This document shows positions 42,535 to 51,236 of a stretch of DNA of 64,000 nt, in pieces. The position numbers and the translations under genes are program-made. The notes below the pieces were generated by a model. The model did not search any database. It saw nothing but the letters and a program-made list of their open reading frames with translations, and was not told the origin of the DNA. The stretch is from Lentisphaeria bacterium. GTDB lineage: Bacteria; Verrucomicrobiota; Lentisphaeria; Victivallales; Victivallaceae. The stretch spans positions 62,001-126,000 of the forward strand of contig JAFTRX010000054.1 of NCBI GenBank assembly GCA_017462015.1, read 5' to 3'. Numbering within the stretch: position 1 is the first letter of the stretch; every line of letters starts with the position of its first letter.

Positions 42535-44200
42535 TTTGAGTGGTTCCTGCGGGGGATGGTTTATCCGGGATGACTTTGTTTACAGCACGGCGGATGTCAA
42601 AGAAGGTGACAAAGAGCATCAGCGACACCAGAAGGGTGACGAAGATGTAGGAAAGAACTTTGGTGACCTGCATCGGTATCGGACGGCGGAAGATGATTTC
42701 CAGCAGCCCGAAGAAGATGTGTCCGCCATCCAGCACCGGCAGCGGCAGCAGATTGAAGATAGCCAGAGCAAAACTTACCACCACCATCATGTAAATACCG
42801 ATCATTGGAGAGGTTTTGACGGAGGTGAAAAGCACGATGCCGATACCCAGCGGACCGGACATGTGGCTGGGTTTCAATGTGCTGGTACTTTTGGTCAGAC
42901 CGAGCTTGTTGCCCAGTCCGGTGGCGATACCGCGCAGTGCTTTCCAGCTCATCATGACCGTGTCAACAAATTGCTGCACCGGAGACGGATGGTCGTATAC
43001 CGCCATGGAAATACCGATGTCGGCAGGGATCAACGCCTGCGGAGTAAGGTTGAATTTTATCTTTTTTCCGTCGCGGATGACTTCCAGTTCAACCGGCGCG
43101 CCTTTGGTTTGGGCGATAGTTTGCTGAACCACGCCGATGGAGGTTATTTTTATGCCGTTGATGGTGTGGAGCTGGTCTTTAAGCATCACACCTGCCATGG
43201 GGGCAGGGTGTCCCTTTATCATATCGGCAACGGTGACCGGCTGGTCTTTTCCTTTCTGCTCCATGGTGATGCCGATGAGGTAAAGGGTGTATTTGTCAGC
43301 AAGTCCAAGCAGGGGCTGCGGGACAACGGTTACATCGAGAAGTTTCCCCTGCCGTTCCACGGTGAGAGTCAGCGGCTTATTGCAGGAGAGGTCGATCTGC
43401 ATCTGGAACTGCCGGTAATCGCTGAGTTCGATCCCGTTGGCGGCAATGACGATATCTCCGGCTTTAAGTCCGGCTTTCTCTGCAACCGAACCGCGTTTGG
43501 GGAAGATTTTTATCGGAACGCGCGGAGTGAAAAACGGATAACCGACCCCCTCTTTGCGGATGCTTCCGGGGGCGTTGGGGTTGTCAACAGGGGTGTAACG
43601 GACGGTAAAAATCTTCCCATCCCGGCGGACGGTCAGTTCCACTTCGCCGGTGGTGTAGAGTATCTGTTCAACAAATTTTGCCCAGGAGAGGAAAAATTCT
43701 TCGCCGTTAAGCTTGGTGATAACATCGCCCTTGCGCAGACCGGCACGGTATTCCGGAGATGTTTCCACAATGCTCTGGACGGTGATCTCGCGCATTTTCG
43801 GCGTGTCCTGCGGCATACCCCAAATCCAGATGATGCACCCGATGAGCAAGCCGGAGATGATATTGAACAACGGACCCGCCGCTGCCGTGATTATCCGTTC
43901 TTTGGCAGTTCCCGGGCGCAGTTCCGTTCCGTCTGCGGCCTTGGGGACGGCATCGCTGGCATCGATTTGCGGAATTTCCACATAACCGCCGAAGGGAAGA
44001 TAGCCTATTCTGTACTCCACGCCCTTATATTTTTTGCGCCAGAAAGGACGGAAGCCCAACGAAAAGGCATCGATATGCAACCCCAGCATTTTCGCCGCCA
44101 GAAAGTGTCCCAGCTCGTGAAACAATATACAAAATCCCAATGCGGCAAAAACAAAAATCACCGCTCCGGCGGTCCCGAGATGACTCCAAAAAGTTTCCAT
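42515..44200 (-). CDS. rseP: RIP metalloprotease RseP (site-2 protease, M50)
   Basis: 561 aa, about 110 longer than E. coli RseP. The zinc motif HELGH is at 28-32 in the first helix and the third ligand is in LPLPVLDGGH near the C-terminus, flanked by two final helices. Three PDZ-like units lie between: ETSPEYRAGLRKGDVITKLNG, SVAEKAGLKAGDIVIAANG and GHPAPMAGVMLKDQLHTING (each quoted as marks within 20 residues). Most relatives have one or two. RseP cuts membrane anti-sigma factors and cleared signal peptides. A promoter lies at 44244-44271. Confidence 0.92.
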   Translation of the reverse strand: METFWSHLGTAGAVIFVFAALGFCILFHELGHFLAAKMLGLHIDAFSLGFRPFWRKKYKGVEYRIGYLPFGGYVEIPQIDASDAVPKAADGTELRPGTAKERIITAAAGPLFNIISGLLIGCIIWIWGMPQDTPKMREITVQSIVETSPEYRAGLRKGDVITKLNGEEFFLSWAKFVEQILYTTGEVELTVRRDGKIFTVRYTPVDNPNAPGSIRKEGVGYPFFTPRVPIKIFPKRGSVAEKAGLKAGDIVIAANGIELSDYRQFQMQIDLSCNKPLTLTVERQGKLLDVTVVPQPLLGLADKYTLYLIGITMEQKGKDQPVTVADMIKGHPAPMAGVMLKDQLHTINGIKITSIGVVQQTIAQTKGAPVELEVIRDGKKIKFNLTPQALIPADIGISMAVYDHPSPVQQFVDTVMMSWKALRGIATGLGNKLGLTKSTSTLKPSHMSGPLGIGIVLFTSVKTSPMIGIYMMVVVSFALAIFNLLPLPVLDGGHIFFGLLEIIFRRPIPMQVTKVLSYIFVTLLVSLMLFVTFFDIRRAVNKVIPDKPSPAGTTQNAPQNP

Positions 44201-44243
44201 AGCTTTCCTGTCTTTAATTGCTGAAAAATAGTTACTTCTTTAT

Positions 44244-44271
44244 AAAATAGCCTCTCAAGGCAGTTTTTCAA
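44244..44271 (-). promoter_or_regulatory. Promoter for rseP-ispG-TPR-rlmN chain
   Basis: TTGAAA (44266-44271, minus strand), 16 bp, TATTTT (44244-44249), about 44 bp before the rseP ATG; AGGAAAG precedes the start. Confidence 0.5.
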
Positions 44272-44282
44272 GTTTTTTCAGC

Positions 44283-44311
44283 TTGTTTTAATGCCATTAC
44301 CGTGTTATATT
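44283..44311 (+). promoter_or_regulatory. Promoter for folD
   Basis: TTGTTT (44283-44288), 17 bp, TATATT (44306-44311), about 48 bp before the folD ATG. Confidence 0.55.
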
Positions 44312-44358
44312 TTGAAAATGACAAATTTTATCTTCAAATCCGGAAAGGAATTTTTATT

Positions 44359-45240
44359 ATGGCAACAATAATTGACGGTAAAGCTGTCGCCGCTAAACTC
44401 AATCAGGAAACCGCAAAACTGGTGGCTGAACTTGCCGCCAAAGGCAAAAAAACCACTCTGGCAGTCGTCCTCGTCGGAGAAGATCCGGCAAGTCAGGTCT
44501 ATGTCCGCAATAAGATCCGCACCTGCGGAGAGGTCGGCATCATCTCCCGGGAGGTGCGCATGTCCAAAGAGAGTACCACCGAAGAGGTTCTCGAAGTGGT
44601 GAATGCTCTCAATAATGATCCGGATGTGGACGGAATTCTGGTGCAGTCTCCCCCGCCGCCGCAGGTCGATGAAGAAAAGGTTATCGAAGCCATCCATCCG
44701 GACAAGGACGTTGACTGCTTCGCTGAACGCAACGTCGGCAGACTGCTGATCGGTCAGAAAGCGGGATTTCGCCCCTGCACCCCCTGGGGCGTTATCGAAC
44801 TGCTCAAACATTACGGTGTCGATCCCGCCGGAAAACACGCGGTCGTCATCGGCAGAAGTAATATCGTCGGTAAGCCGATGGCAGCGTTGCTGATGCAGAA
44901 AGGCGCGACTGCCAACGCCACCGTTACTGTTGTCCATTCCCGCACTCCGGATATCACCCGTTACACCCGCGATGCAGATATCCTTATCGCCGCCATCGGC
45001 AAAGCTAACTTTGTCCGCGGTGAAATGGTCAAGCCCGGAGCCGTGGTCATCGACGTCGGTATCAACCGTATCTTTGATGAAAAATTGGGTAAAAACCGCT
45101 TGACCGGTGACGTTGATTTTGAAGAGTGCGTTGAAGTTGCCTCTATGATCACTCCGGTTCCCGGAGGCGTCGGCCCCATGACCATCGCCGTACTGATGCA
45201 GAACGCTTACATCGCCAGCAAACAGCGCTTCGAAGCGTGA
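44359..45240 (+). CDS. folD: Methylenetetrahydrofolate dehydrogenase/cyclohydrolase
   Basis: 293 aa from ATG 44359 (AAGGA 9 nt upstream). FolD interconverts methylene-, methenyl- and 10-formyl-tetrahydrofolate with NADP. Marks are VGEDPASQVYVRNKIRTCGE (where relatives have Y-x-x-x-K), DGILVQSPPPPQVDE, PCTPWGVIELL, VVIGRSNIVGKPMA and GGVGPMTIAVLM. The tyrosine-lysine catalytic pair YVRNK is present. The formyl donor it makes serves fmt. A NifX-like gene follows 33 bp later. Confidence 0.95.
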   Translation: MATIIDGKAVAAKLNQETAKLVAELAAKGKKTTLAVVLVGEDPASQVYVRNKIRTCGEVGIISREVRMSKESTTEEVLEVVNALNNDPDVDGILVQSPPPPQVDEEKVIEAIHPDKDVDCFAERNVGRLLIGQKAGFRPCTPWGVIELLKHYGVDPAGKHAVVIGRSNIVGKPMAALLMQKGATANATVTVVHSRTPDITRYTRDADILIAAIGKANFVRGEMVKPGAVVIDVGINRIFDEKLGKNRLTGDVDFEECVEVASMITPVPGGVGPMTIAVLMQNAYIASKQRFEA

Positions 45241-45273
45241 TCTCACTCCATTATATTTAAAGAAAGGGATACT

Positions 45274-45654
45274 ATGAAAATCGCAGTTACTTGTGAAAAC
45301 GGAATGGTCTTTCAGCACTTCGGCCACACTCCCGGATTTGCCATCTTTGAAGCTGAAGATAACAAGATAATTTCTGAAAAACAACTCTCTTCCGGTGATT
45401 CCGGTCACGGCGCTCTTGCCACTCTCCTTGCCGCCGAGAATGTCGATGTCCTTATTTGCGGAGGTATCGGCGGCGGAGCTATCAATGCCCTCTCCAATGC
45501 CGGAATAAAGGTCGTAGGCGGAGCTGAAGGAGATGTCCGGGCGGTCGCCGTTGCTTTTGTCAACGGTGTTCTGCAAGTCCGGGAAAACTTCCATTGCAAC
45601 CACCACCATCACGATGGTGGTCACACCTGCGGCAGCGGCTCCTGCTCACATTGA
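45274..45654 (+). CDS. NifX/NifB-C-terminal-like dinitrogenase-cofactor family protein with His-rich tail
   Basis: 126 aa. Residues 1-110 form the RNase H-like NifX/NafY fold: MKIAVTCENGMVFQHFGHTPGF, split as MKIAVTCENGMVF and HFGHTPGFAIFE, then LICGGIGGGAINAL and AGIKVVGGAEGDVRAVAVAF. The tail CNHHHHDGGHTCGSGSCSH is rich in His and Cys and probably binds metal. There are no nitrogenase genes; stand-alone members of this family occur in many anaerobes with unknown function. AAAGG precedes the ATG. Confidence 0.85.
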   Translation: MKIAVTCENGMVFQHFGHTPGFAIFEAEDNKIISEKQLSSGDSGHGALATLLAAENVDVLICGGIGGGAINALSNAGIKVVGGAEGDVRAVAVAFVNGVLQVRENFHCNHHHHDGGHTCGSGSCSH

Positions 45655-45670
45655 GTAGAGCAGCTTTTTT
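45642..45670 (+). terminator. Terminator overlapping the NifX-like stop codon
   Basis: CTGCTC (45642-45647) pairs with GAGCAG (45658-45663), followed by C and six T. The stem begins inside the coding sequence. Confidence 0.55.
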
Positions 45671-45677
45671 GAAAAAG

Positions 45678-45902
45678 ATCCATCCGCCGGTCGAGTTCGT
45701 GACTGCGTTAAACGCATTATGGTCTCATTTTTTGTGAAAAATACAACCTGCGGCGGCGCCTCGCGGGCAATCTTACGGGCAAATCAGCGGACTTCCGGCT
45801 TCATTACATTACGCCGCGACAAGCATCTTCACACCTTGCCACGGCGGAGCTTCAGCGGAGACGGGTCCTTCTGCTTCACCTTGATTTACCCGCAACCTTG
45901 CC
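45678..45902. repeat. Family A element, copy 3, with its flank
   Basis: GATCCATCCGCCGGTCGAGTTC-type flank starts at 45678. The left arm (45748-45785, CTGCGGCGGCGCCTCGCGGGC) and right arm (45883-45902) keep the inner pairing ACGGGCAAATC/GATTTACCCGC, but the centre is unrelated to copies 1 and 2 and lacks the GGAC/GTCC hairpin. The gap 45655-46051 between the convergent NifX-like and six-hairpin glycosidase genes holds this element, a family C hairpin and no gene. Confidence 0.7.
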
Positions 45903-45981
45903 TCAAACGCATTAAATACGACCTGCGATGCCGCGACAACGGAGCGGCAAAATAGTTCGCTTTTCTCGGAAAGGGGTGGGG

Positions 45982-46037
45982 TGCGGGGAGGGGGAAACCC
46001 ACATTTCTCGTGAAAAGAGGGTTTCCCCCTCCCCGCA
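45982..46037 (+). repeat. Family C hairpin, copy 1 (orphan)
   Basis: Two 26-nt arms (45982-46007, 46012-46037) pair at 24 of 26 positions around a TCGT loop. It is preceded by CGCTTTTCTCGGAAAGGGG, similar to the other two copies, and lies 14 bp beyond the stop of the minus-strand glycosidase gene. The plus strand reads in part like the prepilin leader (SLFSERGGVRGGGNPHFS). Confidence 0.75.
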
Positions 46038-46051
46038 AATACCATCCCCCC

Positions 46052-47236
46052 TTATCGGGATGCGGTGAGTTTGATATATGAGGCGGCGGCTTGGATAAAG
46101 AAGATGGTTCCGAGGTCACGCAGATAATATGGTGAGCGGTCGGTACCGTCCGGGAAGTTGACTTTTTCCAGAACTGCGCCCTGCAAATTGGGATCTTTGG
46201 AGTTGGTGAACTGCATAGCCATGCAATAGTTTATCGCCAATTCGGCACGGGAGAGCCAGTAATTGCGTTCTCCGAGTGCTGAACGGTCCATAAAGCAGAG
46301 GGCGGCGCAGGCGCTGCCGCTGGTGGCGTGACCGAAGCTGGCGGTACGGAAATCGGCACCGGTATCACGGATGATGCCGCCGTCGCGGCGGAGGGCTTTA
46401 TCGTACCACTCAACGGAGCGGCAGAAAACACCGAGGAAACGCTGGTCGCCGGTTTCGTTGAACATGGTGAGCATGGGGCGTCCCCACCAGTAGGCGTGGC
46501 GGGGATGGATGATACCGGTTTGCGGGTTGCAGGGACAGATTTTTATCCAGTTACCGGAGGGATACTCCTCTTTGACCAGAGTTTCGGCGATAGCGCAGGC
46601 AATGTCAAAGTAGCGTTTGTTGCCGGTGAGTTTCCAGGCGGAAACGAAGACGGCATCGTCCAGCAGGGGGCGGTTTTGAGCGCCCCACAAGCCGAAGATG
46701 AAACTGCTGCTGGTGATCTGATAGTAGTCGAAGAATTTGCCGAGGTTGTCCTGCCATGCTTTGCGGGCGACCCAGTCCACAGCTTTCAGTGCGGCATCGC
46801 GGTAGCGGGGATCTCCGGTGGCGTCGGAAAGTTTGAACATGCCGTCGATACTTTCCAGAATTGCCGAAGTGTTGACCAGATCGCAACGGTCTTCAAAGGC
46901 GGGGAAAAGTCCGGCATCATCGCCGGATTTTATCTGATTGTTGAGGAGGAATTCCGCGCAGTAGCGGGCATCATCCAGCAGAGAGGGATCATCCAGGATT
47001 TCTGCGGCGGCGACGAGAGCTTTGACGCCCTGACCGGTGTGCCAGTAGGGGCAGAAGACGTCCCAGGTACCGGTGGCGGCATCGTATTCGCCGCGCAGAG
47101 CGCCGTGCCAGTCGGCATAGTTGAAAGATTCACCTTTTTTTCCGCAGGGGACATTATCCTTTACCGTGGCGACTTGAGTCAGCCATTGGACACCGAGGCG
47201 GAGGTGATGTTTGAGTTTGCTGATGTCGATACTCAT
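46052..47236 (-). CDS. Six-hairpin glycosidase-type protein (GH88/GH105/AGE-like fold)
   Basis: 394 aa without a signal peptide, so cytoplasmic. The chain is made of paired helices with aromatic-rich loops (YADWHGALRGEYD, CPYWHTGQGVKAL, LVNTSAILESIDGMFKL, WWGRPMLTMFNETGDQRFL, YYLRDLGTIFFIQAAASY), the pattern of an (alpha/alpha)6 barrel. The sequence is not close enough to name a substrate; unsaturated uronyl hydrolases and sugar epimerases share the fold. It is the last gene of the C45-prepilin-DUF4838 operon, 37 bp after the DUF4838 gene, so it may act on sugars released outside. Confidence 0.75.
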   Translation of the reverse strand: MSIDISKLKHHLRLGVQWLTQVATVKDNVPCGKKGESFNYADWHGALRGEYDAATGTWDVFCPYWHTGQGVKALVAAAEILDDPSLLDDARYCAEFLLNNQIKSGDDAGLFPAFEDRCDLVNTSAILESIDGMFKLSDATGDPRYRDAALKAVDWVARKAWQDNLGKFFDYYQITSSSFIFGLWGAQNRPLLDDAVFVSAWKLTGNKRYFDIACAIAETLVKEEYPSGNWIKICPCNPQTGIIHPRHAYWWGRPMLTMFNETGDQRFLGVFCRSVEWYDKALRRDGGIIRDTGADFRTASFGHATSGSACAALCFMDRSALGERNYWLSRAELAINYCMAMQFTNSKDPNLQGAVLEKVNFPDGTDRSPYYLRDLGTIFFIQAAASYIKLTASR

Positions 47237-47273
47237 TTTTTCTTATTGTTCAATTTAATGGTTTTATGCGGCC

Positions 47274-49337
47274 TTATTTTACCCGGGCGTGCTCCCAGCC
47301 GCCGCAGAAGCGTTCATAGACCGCGAAGTGTCCGAAGTTACAGATGAAGTCAGCTTCAGCGGATTGGCGGAACGCGACCAGTTCTCTGAATGCTTTAGTG
47401 TATTTATCCCGGAGCTTGACCCGTTCGGCGCGCGGTTTATTGGCGGCTTTCGCCAATTGCCACACTTTGTGCGCGGCGCGGCAGTTGCGGGTAAGTTCGG
47501 CATCGCGGAGACCTTTGCGGAGGTAGTCGATGCGTTTGAGAACAAGTTCATTTCCGGCGGCGCGGCGGCTTGCGGCATCGAGGAGCTTGTTCGCTTCGAC
47601 AAAGAGTTCCGTCGGATAAAGGTCGGCGGTGATGATGAAGAAGTTGGCATGGCCGCCGCCGATGTTGCCGCGGTTGTCAACGTTGGAGGTGCGGATCTTG
47701 TCATACTTCTGCTGGGAAATGGTGGTGCAGAACTTTTCCCAGAAGTTGAGATATGCGGTGATCTCCTTGTCTGCCGGAGCGAAGGCGGAAGTGTACTCGC
47801 GCAGCGCGTTTTCGTAACCGAAATCCGGCTGACGGTGGGAACGGATCAGGCTGTACAGCATCATGCCATGATTAGCCCATGCGCCGGTGAGGGAGTCGAA
47901 GTTGGTTCCGATCATGCCGCGAGAGGCGGCGTAGGTGAAGTCGCGGGTGATACGTCTGCCGAGGTTTACCGGCATATTCCAGCCCATAAGCATGTAGTTG
48001 GGGCGCAGGACAAACTGCCGGATACCGGCGGCGCGCCAGCCTTCGACCTTCTCTTTCAGCGATTTGGTCGCCTTTTCGCCGTACGGGAAACCGCCGCTGG
48101 GGACAAAGTTGAGGATAATATCTTCGCTGAGGCGGGTGTTTTTGGGGGCTTCAGTGTAGTTGGCATACGCGTACGCGATCACGCGGGCATTGGGGTTGAC
48201 CTTTTTCGCTTCAGCAAGCACCGCCATGTAGAACTTGGCGTAACGGTCAGAGAGATGCGGGGGATCGTTGACCTTGACCACCTTGTCACCGTCTTCGCCC
48301 CATTGGACGTAGGAGAGGCGGTGGAAACGTCCGCTGCGGGTGAGCGGGTCTTTGCCTTTGCCCCAGTAGTCAGAGGCGGCAAAACGGGGATCATCGGCAT
48401 CCCAGGCGCGGCATTGGGCACAGGTACACATGCCCGGGGTATCGTTTTCGCAGAGATTGATAAGCGGGGGATTGTTTTTGTTGGTGCGGTTGATAGAGCT
48501 CTTCCATTTTTTGACGATGAGCTGATGCAGACCGGGGTTGGAGACACACATGGTGATGTATTCGCCCACCGGGTCGCCTTTGAGGGGTTCACGTTTGCCG
48601 TTGGGGAGAAGCGAGAAATATTCCGGATGGGTTTTGCCGTATTCGCGCCAGTAATGGGCGAAAGCGTGTCCCTGATAAAGATTTTCCGTTGCTCCCATGC
48701 GATGACGGATGAGGAAAAGTCCCTGCGCCGCGATGAATTTGTCGCGGCTGGCTTTGCTTGACCAGCCATAGGGGGCTTTCTGTCCGGTTTCCCGCATGCG
48801 GCGGGCGACGAGGGGTTCTTTGCCGGAGCGGTCGAGTTTGCCGACTTCAAGTTTTTTGCGTGCCGGGATGATTTCACCGAGTTCGCCGGGGAAAATCCAC
48901 TTCACGCCGAGATCTTTTTCCAGATAATCATAAACCGCGTAAAGCGTACCCTGACAGGCGGCGCTCCACTGGTGACCGACTCTATTGCCGTTGCGGTCAC
49001 CGCCGGTGAAAATCACACCGTCTTTGACATTTTTGATCTGGTGATGATCCATTGCAAATTTGCTTTTGTCGATACCGGCAGCGCGGGCAGCGGCAGTATT
49101 GCCGATGTAAAAATGGTACGGAAGCGCGCTCTTTTGGCTCTCTTTGACGATGGCGGGTTTTATCCCGGTCATCTTGCCGAAGTGGTATTGCAGCTCGTTG
49201 GCAGCAAACGCTTCGGCATGATTCGGCTTGTCCGGAACGATGATGTCGGCACTCCATTTACCTTGATCGAAAGCGGTGAATGCGGATGATTGCAACGCCA
49301 GCATTGCCACGGCACACAGCAATATAAACTTTTTCAT
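47274..49337 (-). CDS. Secreted DUF4838-type protein, probable glycan-active enzyme
   Basis: 687 aa from ATG 49337 with AAAGG upstream. A signal peptide is seen (MKKFILLCAVAMLALQSSAF). The first domain (about 20-155) resembles the small alpha/beta domain that precedes catalytic barrels in GH20/GH67-like enzymes (AFAANELQYHFGKMTGIKP), then the DUF4838 barrel (about 160-560) with HAFAHYWREYGKTHPEYFSLL, ENDTPGMCTCAQCRAWD and AYAYANYTEAPKN (quoted as short marks). A helical C-terminal part ends the protein. The activity of the family is not settled. It is 18 bp after the prepilin-type gene. Confidence 0.8.
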   Translation of the reverse strand: MKKFILLCAVAMLALQSSAFTAFDQGKWSADIIVPDKPNHAEAFAANELQYHFGKMTGIKPAIVKESQKSALPYHFYIGNTAAARAAGIDKSKFAMDHHQIKNVKDGVIFTGGDRNGNRVGHQWSAACQGTLYAVYDYLEKDLGVKWIFPGELGEIIPARKKLEVGKLDRSGKEPLVARRMRETGQKAPYGWSSKASRDKFIAAQGLFLIRHRMGATENLYQGHAFAHYWREYGKTHPEYFSLLPNGKREPLKGDPVGEYITMCVSNPGLHQLIVKKWKSSINRTNKNNPPLINLCENDTPGMCTCAQCRAWDADDPRFAASDYWGKGKDPLTRSGRFHRLSYVQWGEDGDKVVKVNDPPHLSDRYAKFYMAVLAEAKKVNPNARVIAYAYANYTEAPKNTRLSEDIILNFVPSGGFPYGEKATKSLKEKVEGWRAAGIRQFVLRPNYMLMGWNMPVNLGRRITRDFTYAASRGMIGTNFDSLTGAWANHGMMLYSLIRSHRQPDFGYENALREYTSAFAPADKEITAYLNFWEKFCTTISQQKYDKIRTSNVDNRGNIGGGHANFFIITADLYPTELFVEANKLLDAASRRAAGNELVLKRIDYLRKGLRDAELTRNCRAAHKVWQLAKAANKPRAERVKLRDKYTKAFRELVAFRQSAEADFICNFGHFAVYERFCGGWEHARVK

Positions 49338-49355
49338 ATAAATTACCTTTATCAA

Positions 49356-50192
49356 TTATTTTTTGTTGCCCCAGAAATAGGTGGTGACATTGAAACTTTC
49401 ATCGTAAAACTTGCGGCTGACCAGCTCCGCATGGCCATCGGTAAACAGCATCGGAATGACTTTTTTATGCGCGGCAAACAAACGGGCGGAACCGGCTTGT
49501 GCGATGGCGTTAGCCCACGAATCCGGCGTGTCTGAGGAGATATGCGTTTTCGGCGGACGGTCGCAAACCACGCCATACCGTATGCCGCAGGTGTAGAGCC
49601 ACGTCTTGGACATGGTACGGATCTGTGAAATTTTGGTGGAGTCTTCATCTCCGGTACGGCAGATCATATTCATCTTCAAATGCTTGGTCAAACCGTGGTG
49701 TCCGTTCATCCCGTAAGTGGTTGTGACATCTTTGACCGCAGAGGCGGCAGCACATTTCCAAAACCCGCTCTCCCGGCTCGGAACGTAACCGCGCGGTTTA
49801 TTTGACGATCCGGTAAGCTGCCGGTAATGGTAACCGTAGTTCTCATTGTTGTTTGCGCTGTTCCAGCAAACGCACGGTTTGTAATCGTTGCTGTCATCAA
49901 CATAACTCTGCACTCCGTGACCGATCTGCTTGAGCGTGCTGAGACAACTGCTTGCCTGCCCCCGGGCGCGGGCGCTCTGCAGAGCGGGCAGCAGTACTGC
50001 TGCCAATATCGCTATAATAGCAATCACCACCAGCAATTCTATTAAAGTGAAACGGGCGTGTGCGGGGGACAAAGGAAACTTTTTTTCACGGGAAAAAAAG
50101 TTTTCTCTTTCCCCCGCGCCCCCTTTCTCTTTCAAAAAAAGCGGTGTGTTTTGCTGCTGTAAGACATCGGTACTTTGGCTGTATTGTCCCAT
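49356..50192 (-). CDS. Prepilin-type N-terminal methylation-domain protein
   Basis: 278 aa from ATG 50192, chosen because GGAGG lies 5 nt upstream; a longer frame starts at 50204. An unusually long leader (1-47) precedes [18 protein letters not shown] (48-65), with Glu52 at the conserved +5 position. The residue before the cut site is Arg47, not Gly. A coiled helix [25 protein letters not shown] and a C-terminal domain with paired cysteines (CVCW, FWKCAA, CDRPP) follow, and the end has the H[16 protein letters not shown] form seen in planctomycete/lentisphaera pseudopilins. Residues 26-44 are encoded by a family C hairpin. It is second in the AraC-linked operon. Confidence 0.85.
   Translation of the reverse strand: MGQYSQSTDVLQQQNTPLFLKEKGGAGERENFFSREKKFPLSPAHARFTLIELLVVIAIIAILAAVLLPALQSARARGQASSCLSTLKQIGHGVQSYVDDSNDYKPCVCWNSANNNENYGYHYRQLTGSSNKPRGYVPSRESGFWKCAAASAVKDVTTTYGMNGHHGLTKHLKMNMICRTGDEDSTKISQIRTMSKTWLYTCGIRYGVVCDRPPKTHISSDTPDSWANAIAQAGSARLFAAHKKVIPMLFTDGHAELVSRKFYDESFNVTTYFWGNKK
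50062..50117 (-). repeat. Family C hairpin, copy 2, inside the prepilin leader
   Basis: Two 26-nt arms (50062-50087, 50092-50117) pair at 23 of 26 positions around a CCGT loop (coding strand). It codes for residues 26-44 of the prepilin-type protein, just before FTLIELL. The upstream flank CGCTTTTTTTGAAAGAGAAA matches the flanks of the other copies. Confidence 0.8.
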
Positions 50193-50207
50193 TTTTTCCT
50201 CCATGGT

Positions 50208-51212
50208 TTACCAGACTCTTTTATATTCATTTTCACACGGATGTCCGTCTGCGACCCAAACCTCGCCCTTTTCCGGCAGGTTTATCATCGACCATTTGGT
50301 CAGAGAACGCGCTTCTCCGGCATGACGGCAGGGCGCGTATGGCGATGAGTGGTCGCTCAGGATAGTTTTGACATCGTTCATGCTGTGCGGAACGGGCAGT
50401 TGTGCCAGATATTCGCTCCGCGCGGCGCAGAAGGGACGGTATGCCGGCTCACGCATGTCGGCAAATTCCACCTCCGGCGCGCAATAGAGATTGGTCGAAT
50501 ATGCGTACGGAACATTTTCACTGCGCTTGACCAGTTTCGGTACTGCGGCATCGATGAAGAATGTATTTTTATACTTATCTCCGACGGCGATGGAAAATCC
50601 TTTCCCCGTCAGCGGATAACGACCGAGTTTTTCCAATACTTCCCCGCTGGTGCGGCACTCTTTCATTACCTGCATCATCGCCAGGCGGATATCCACCCGG
50701 TCGCCGCTTTTGTCAAACTTTGACCCCACTGAACCGTGCGTGTTCGCCACCCCTTCGGCATTCATCGAATCCAGTCCGCTCAACCATCCGGTATAGGTGA
50801 CCGTCACTACCGGAATACCGTTGTCCGGGCGGCGGATAAGCGTGACGAAGCGGCACTTTTCCGTGGCACCGGCATCGTTGTTTTTGGCAACGATGACCCC
50901 CTCTGCTGAATCGTTGAGCAGCAGCGGTGTACAGCGTTCCGTTTTATTGTCGAAAGTATCGACGAAGTTCATCGCCATCAATATTTTGAAATCAACATTG
51001 GCGCCTTCAGCAATTCCGCACAGCTCTTCATAAATTTCCGGCAGATATATCGGCAGTATCCGGTTCGCTTCGGCAAAAAATCCGTCCACCCGCTCCGGCG
51101 CAACGTAAAGTCTGCCGATGTTTTCCACTTCATACTGGATATCGGCACGCGCTCCTTCACCGTACTGTCTGCCCATTTCCCGGGGAGTTCCACTGCACTC
51201 GATCGTGGTCAT
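50208..51212 (-). CDS. C45-family (acyl-CoA:6-APA acyltransferase-like) Ntn hydrolase
   Basis: 334 aa from ATG 51212 (AGAGG upstream); the in-frame ATG further up would lie before the promoter leader. Family features: MGRQYGEGARADIQ, EELCGIAEGANVDFKILMAMN, then Cys94 (TERCTPLLL), which fits the nucleophile freed by self-cleavage after a propeptide of about 93 residues. Later marks are VAKNNDAG, TYTGWLSGLDSMNAEGVA and STNLYCAPE. Such enzymes hydrolyse or transfer acyl groups on amides. It is the first gene of the operon divergent from araC. Confidence 0.82.
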   Translation of the reverse strand: MTTIECSGTPREMGRQYGEGARADIQYEVENIGRLYVAPERVDGFFAEANRILPIYLPEIYEELCGIAEGANVDFKILMAMNFVDTFDNKTERCTPLLLNDSAEGVIVAKNNDAGATEKCRFVTLIRRPDNGIPVVTVTYTGWLSGLDSMNAEGVANTHGSVGSKFDKSGDRVDIRLAMMQVMKECRTSGEVLEKLGRYPLTGKGFSIAVGDKYKNTFFIDAAVPKLVKRSENVPYAYSTNLYCAPEVEFADMREPAYRPFCAARSEYLAQLPVPHSMNDVKTILSDHSSPYAPCRHAGEARSLTKWSMINLPEKGEVWVADGHPCENEYKRVW

Positions 51213-51236
51213 TTTTTGACTTTCCTCTGTTGCTGA

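Noticed and set aside
45274-45654. Nitrogenase-related gene cluster
   Set aside because: The NifX-like and NifU-like proteins are isolated family members; no nifHDK, nifB or nifE/N is in the window.
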